Of a stretch of 24,192 bases of DNA, positions 21,807 to 24,192 are shown piece after piece (position 1 is the first letter of the stretch; each line of letters begins with the position of its first letter). Source of the stretch: Prevotellaceae bacterium (lineage in GTDB: Bacteria > Bacteroidota > Bacteroidia > Bacteroidales > Bacteroidaceae); NCBI GenBank assembly GCA_015256945.1, contig JABZLB010000035.1, positions 1-24,192 on the forward strand. Direction: 5' to 3'. The notes under the pieces were generated by a model. It had not been told where the DNA came from. It did no database searches and saw only the letters and a list, made by a program, of their open reading frames with translations. The position numbers and the translations under genes were made by a program.

Positions 21807-23459
21807 TTAATAGTGAATATATGGTCGGACATACAGCATCCCTCGTCCATTCAACACATGATTTCCATCAGTATTTGAACTATCATAGATAACTCCAATA
21901 CCAATTTCGAAATCTCTATAATACGTACTCGACCAATATTCTCTCTTATTTACAGAGGGAGCCATTTTTGCAATACTCGTTCCGCCCGCATCTTCAAAGG
22001 CCTTATCAATTAAACGATAATACCATGGCCGCCACGGACTATTGGCATTAACACGTTTATCCGTTCCAAAACCAACGTAAAGGTATGTGTTTTTCAGGTC
22101 TGTATCTGCACCCAGATACCAGTTGCTCAAGTTTGATCCTGTAACTATCACGCCTGGATCATAATGTGCAGCATAGTAAAAGGCAGGGCATTTGTCCTTC
22201 TCATTAGCCTTAATGGTTGTGCCGTCCAAGCTGCCATTGGCATCCCACGTAAAATGATAACCCAACGACGTTTCGGGTATTTGATCTCTTTGACTGGGTT
22301 GTTCTGCCACCGGATTATTGTATTTAGCCTTATTAATTGTCCACAAAACAGGCACCCCATTGTTCGCATCGTGAAGAGCAACAGCCGAGCGATCGGTCTC
22401 GCTAACAACCAAAGCTATCGGCGTTCGCGTTCCCTTGTTTCGCAAATAATCTACCGAACCATCATCAAAAACATATTTAAACACCTTGGTTAACTTCACG
22501 TTGAGCAGATAACTGCCATTGGCTTCTAATGGAACGGTTTGCTGAGGGGTCATCACAATCCCTGCCAGGGGCTTATAGTATATCTCATCGGCCGATGTAA
22601 ACTTAAGCTTAAGGTGCGATGCTAGCGTTGGCAACATATATTGATAGGCATTTACCTTAGGAATAGAAACATAAACTTCGCGCTTAAAATCCTGGCTTCC
22701 CGTAGTCGGGAATGCTTGTTCTATACCTGTAAAATTGCCCTCTTCATCTGCCGAATAAGTCCCCGTTATGGGGTCGTAACGTGCTACGGTTGTTGCCGTA
22801 CCCGTGTTATCGAATATCATTGCCTTAACACTGTCGGGGATATTTACCATGGCTTCAAGACTAACACGCACGCGTAATCCTGCATGTTTCATCGTAAAGG
22901 GAACCCTGACACGAACGCCACTCACGCTCTTTACCGTGCGTCCTATAAGTGCTGTGGCCGCATTGGCCTGCCTTACACTTATTATACCACCCGTAAAGTC
23001 AACCTTATCGTTAAGGCATATAAATGTATAGGTACCGGGATCAAGCATCATAATGTCGCTCGTTGCAAACCTGCCCGATGATACCGTTGCATTAATTTGT
23101 CCTTTCAATACACCCGAGGCATCATAGGCCAGAACCGTATAGCGGCCGTTGCTCATAGGTTTAGCCACTGCACGCGTTACGCTATGGGTACGCTCTTGCG
23201 TCATACTCATTTCGCCCAATACCCCATCACCAAGGTCGGTTGTATCGTTGGAAAGCCTGAAATTGCCTGCACTGCGACTGCCCATAGACTGCTCTTCACT
23301 AAAGTCGGCCTCAGTAAGGCTGAAGCTAATGCCTTCAGGTAACAAACTATCATCGTTATTTATGGCATCAACAGCATCGTTACCCGAACAGGCTGTAAGA
23401 ATACTCATCCACAGCAAGCATGCTGCCAATGGAAAGTTTATTGATTTAATTCTCATCAT
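21807..23459 (-). CDS. Fimbrillin-like surface lipoprotein (copy B)
   Basis: From the ATG at 23457-23459 the product has 550 residues (549 if the next ATG is used). It begins with a lipoprotein signal peptide ending LTAC (Cys24). The frame stays open upstream to 23540, but that would overlap the peptide gene and bury the signal sequence. Similarity to copy A (7761-9431) runs through the whole length: SNGRYTVLAY, LDPGTYTFICLNDK, FTMKHAGLRVRV, TPIALVV, LDGTTIKA, NWYL and the terminal YVRPYIHY. TRA and DTTDLG motifs occur near the N terminus. As with copy A, an outer-membrane fimbrillin-like or adhesin role is likely. It lies 59 nt after the peptide gene and ends facing the convergent kinase/CBM9 unit. 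Confidence 0.82.
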   Translation of the reverse strand: MMRIKSINFPLAACLLWMSILTACSGNDAVDAINNDDSLLPEGISFSLTEADFSEEQSMGSRSAGNFRLSNDTTDLGDGVLGEMSMTQERTHSVTRAVAKPMSNGRYTVLAYDASGVLKGQINATVSSGRFATSDIMMLDPGTYTFICLNDKVDFTGGIISVRQANAATALIGRTVKSVSGVRVRVPFTMKHAGLRVRVSLEAMVNIPDSVKAMIFDNTGTATTVARYDPITGTYSADEEGNFTGIEQAFPTTGSQDFKREVYVSIPKVNAYQYMLPTLASHLKLKFTSADEIYYKPLAGIVMTPQQTVPLEANGSYLLNVKLTKVFKYVFDDGSVDYLRNKGTRTPIALVVSETDRSAVALHDANNGVPVLWTINKAKYNNPVAEQPSQRDQIPETSLGYHFTWDANGSLDGTTIKANEKDKCPAFYYAAHYDPGVIVTGSNLSNWYLGADTDLKNTYLYVGFGTDKRVNANSPWRPWYYRLIDKAFEDAGGTSIAKMAPSVNKREYWSSTYYRDFEIGIGVIYDSSNTDGNHVLNGRGMLYVRPYIHY

Positions 23460-23518
23460 ATGGCATGAAATAAATGTATGGTTTAACAGCCCATACCCTG
23501 CTATTATTGTATTATGCT

Positions 23519-23695
23519 TTAGAACTCTATCTCTCCCCACTCCTTCTTTTTTTCGTCATCAAAATCGGTTTCAGTTGAATTTGTAGTTGTTGGCTCAACT
23601 GAAGTGCATATAAAACCTATGGTGCTAACCGATAATAATTCGCAATTTGGAGAGATATAAAGGCTCTTCTCTTTTGCAACTACATTCTCTTTCAT
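23519..23695 (-). CDS. Small FICTS-motif peptide (copy B), unknown function
   Basis: From the ATG at 23693-23695 this is 58 residues and begins MKEN, as copy A does. It carries Y13-x2-P16-x-C18-x9-F28-I-C-T-S-V33, identical in spacing to copies A and C, followed by a Thr/Ser-rich and acidic tail ending W-G-E-I-E-F. An upstream in-frame ATG at 23719 would add eight residues, but it lies inside a small hairpin and breaks the agreement with copy A, so I prefer 23695. There is no signal peptide. It is the first gene of the second peptide-lipoprotein module. Around the stop codon the DNA is also conserved with copy A (TTAGAACTCTATC read on the plus strand). Function unknown. Confidence 0.72.
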   Translation of the reverse strand: MKENVVAKEKSLYISPNCELLSVSTIGFICTSVEPTTTNSTETDFDDEKKKEWGEIEF

Positions 23696-23941
23696 TTTAT
23701 CATATAGAAAAATGCACATCCTGCATTTGAATAACTCGATGGTATCTGCCGCACACAGATAAATGGACGGATGGCTTTTTGTTGTTATTCAGGGCGCTAA
23801 TGCCCCATATTCTATTTCATTAAATATAACTCCCTGATACACGGTCAGAAAAGCTTCTGACCCTTCTGCATATTACATTCTTATGGTTTTATATTAGTAA
23901 CCTGTAATGGTTCAAATATTCTCCGCCAATAAAAGTAGATG
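23696..23941 (-). other. Long structured 5' leader of the copy B module
   Basis: No gene is visible. Between the -7 box at 23942-23949 and the peptide ATG lie about 245 nt with several stems: GGTCAGAA/TTCTGACC with an AAGC loop (23843-23850 with 23855-23862), a small GGGC/GCCC stem near 23805, and AAATGCA/TGCATTT (23710-23716 with 23722-23728) with a short U-run in the minus direction just before the start codon. The copy A module has a leader of similar length, but I see no sequence identity between the two. Confidence 0.45.
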
Positions 23942-23949
23942 CAAAGTTA
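23942..23949 (-). promoter_or_regulatory. Promoter -7 box for the copy B module
   Basis: On the minus strand this reads TAACTTTG, exact match. No TTTG -33 box lies at 19-21 nt; the nearest TTG is about 31 nt upstream. Confidence 0.5.
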
Positions 23950-24110
23950 CACATTTTTCGATTCTTATTTGTATAAAAATCAACTTTTTTTACCAATTAG
24001 CTTATTTTACCCCACCAGATTATCTAAGTAAAAAGTGCCTGAAATATGATTAAACAGGCTGAATGGTTCTTTGTTTACTGAATAAAAACAAGCCGTTTCA
24101 ATCTGTTTCA
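23950..24110. other. Non-coding sequence upstream of the copy B promoter
   Basis: AT-rich, without a credible gene. A short direct repeat GTTTCAA occurs twice at about 24095-24111. Nothing else recognised. Confidence 0.4.
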
Positions 24111-24140
24111 AACAACATGTGTTACGTAACACCCATTGTT
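24111..24140. repeat. Palindrome GTGTTACGTAACAC with extended arms
   Basis: A perfect 14-base palindrome at 24119-24132. After a 3-base mismatch on each side, the arms AACAA (24111-24115) and TTGTT (24136-24140) pair again. It could be an operator or a transcript hairpin. Confidence 0.75.
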
Positions 24141-24192
24141 CGGCGGCCGTCAGCAGTGCGTATGACAACCGTCAAACACATTGTACGACGGC
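24128..24192. repeat. Imperfect direct repeats at the window edge
   Basis: AACAC-CC-ATTGTTCGGCGGC (24128-24147) recurs as AACAC-ATTGTACGACGGC (24175-24192), 47 nt apart. A shorter repeat, CCGTCA, occurs at 24147-24152 and 24169-24174. The block is GC-richer than the adjacent DNA and is cut by the window end. Confidence 0.55.

Noticed and set aside
23097..23586. Plus-strand open frames opposite the copy B lipoprotein
   Set aside because: Shadows of the lipoprotein and peptide genes; no promoter or family signature.
1..24192. CRISPR arrays, tRNA or rRNA genes, insertion sequences and prophage genes
   Set aside because: I looked for evenly spaced repeats, tRNA T-arm and acceptor patterns, transposase or integrase motifs and phage structural genes, and saw none.

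Overview
The window looks like a chromosomal segment of a Bacteroidales bacterium, most likely Prevotellaceae. The evidence is the moderately AT-rich composition, promoters of the Bacteroidetes type (TTTG / TAnnTTTG) with little Shine-Dalgarno signal, an NrfHA nitrite reductase followed by a Ccs-type cytochrome biogenesis gene, a BspA-like leucine-rich-repeat protein with a type IX secretion (T9SS) tail, and two fimbrillin-like lipoproteins.

Layout. 1-2607 (minus): nrfH, nrfA and the start of a cytochrome c biogenesis gene that leaves the window, together making a periplasm-facing ammonia-forming nitrite reductase. 2836-4657 (plus, divergent): a PepSY membrane protein and a small DUF488 protein. 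5074-7552 (plus): transketolase and ribose-5-phosphate isomerase B, a non-oxidative pentose phosphate pair with a strong terminator. 7761-9651 (minus): a 60-residue peptide gene followed by a fimbrillin-like lipoprotein, with a long repeat-bearing leader (9652-9894). 10168-10809 (minus): a HAD phosphatase, divergent from mltG (10956-12002, plus). 12062-12150 (minus): a candidate small RNA. 12284-16115 (plus): glnS, a TPR protein and a DedA membrane protein. 16212-16495: a highly structured RNA or leader. 16584-19609 (plus): the BspA-like surface protein and a 71-residue peptide. 19825-21572 (plus): an NahK-like sugar kinase overlapping a CBM9-like protein. 21807-23695 (minus): a second peptide plus fimbrillin-like lipoprotein module, paralogous to the first. 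23696-24192: a long leader, a palindrome and the start of an imperfect repeat region.

Main discovery candidates. (1) Three small proteins, each next to a surface-protein gene, share an exactly spaced motif, Y-x2-P-x-C-x9-F-I-[CA]-[TL]-S-V, followed by an acidic tail. Two of them form duplicated leader-peptide-lipoprotein modules. (2) The 16.2-16.5 kb RNA can form either a long rod or a terminator-like hairpin, and one 7-nt segment is shared by both folds. (3) A small RNA is predicted on the minus strand between mltG and glnS, with a near-consensus promoter and a hairpin plus U-run. All of these rest on reading the sequence by eye; no searches or folding programs were run.
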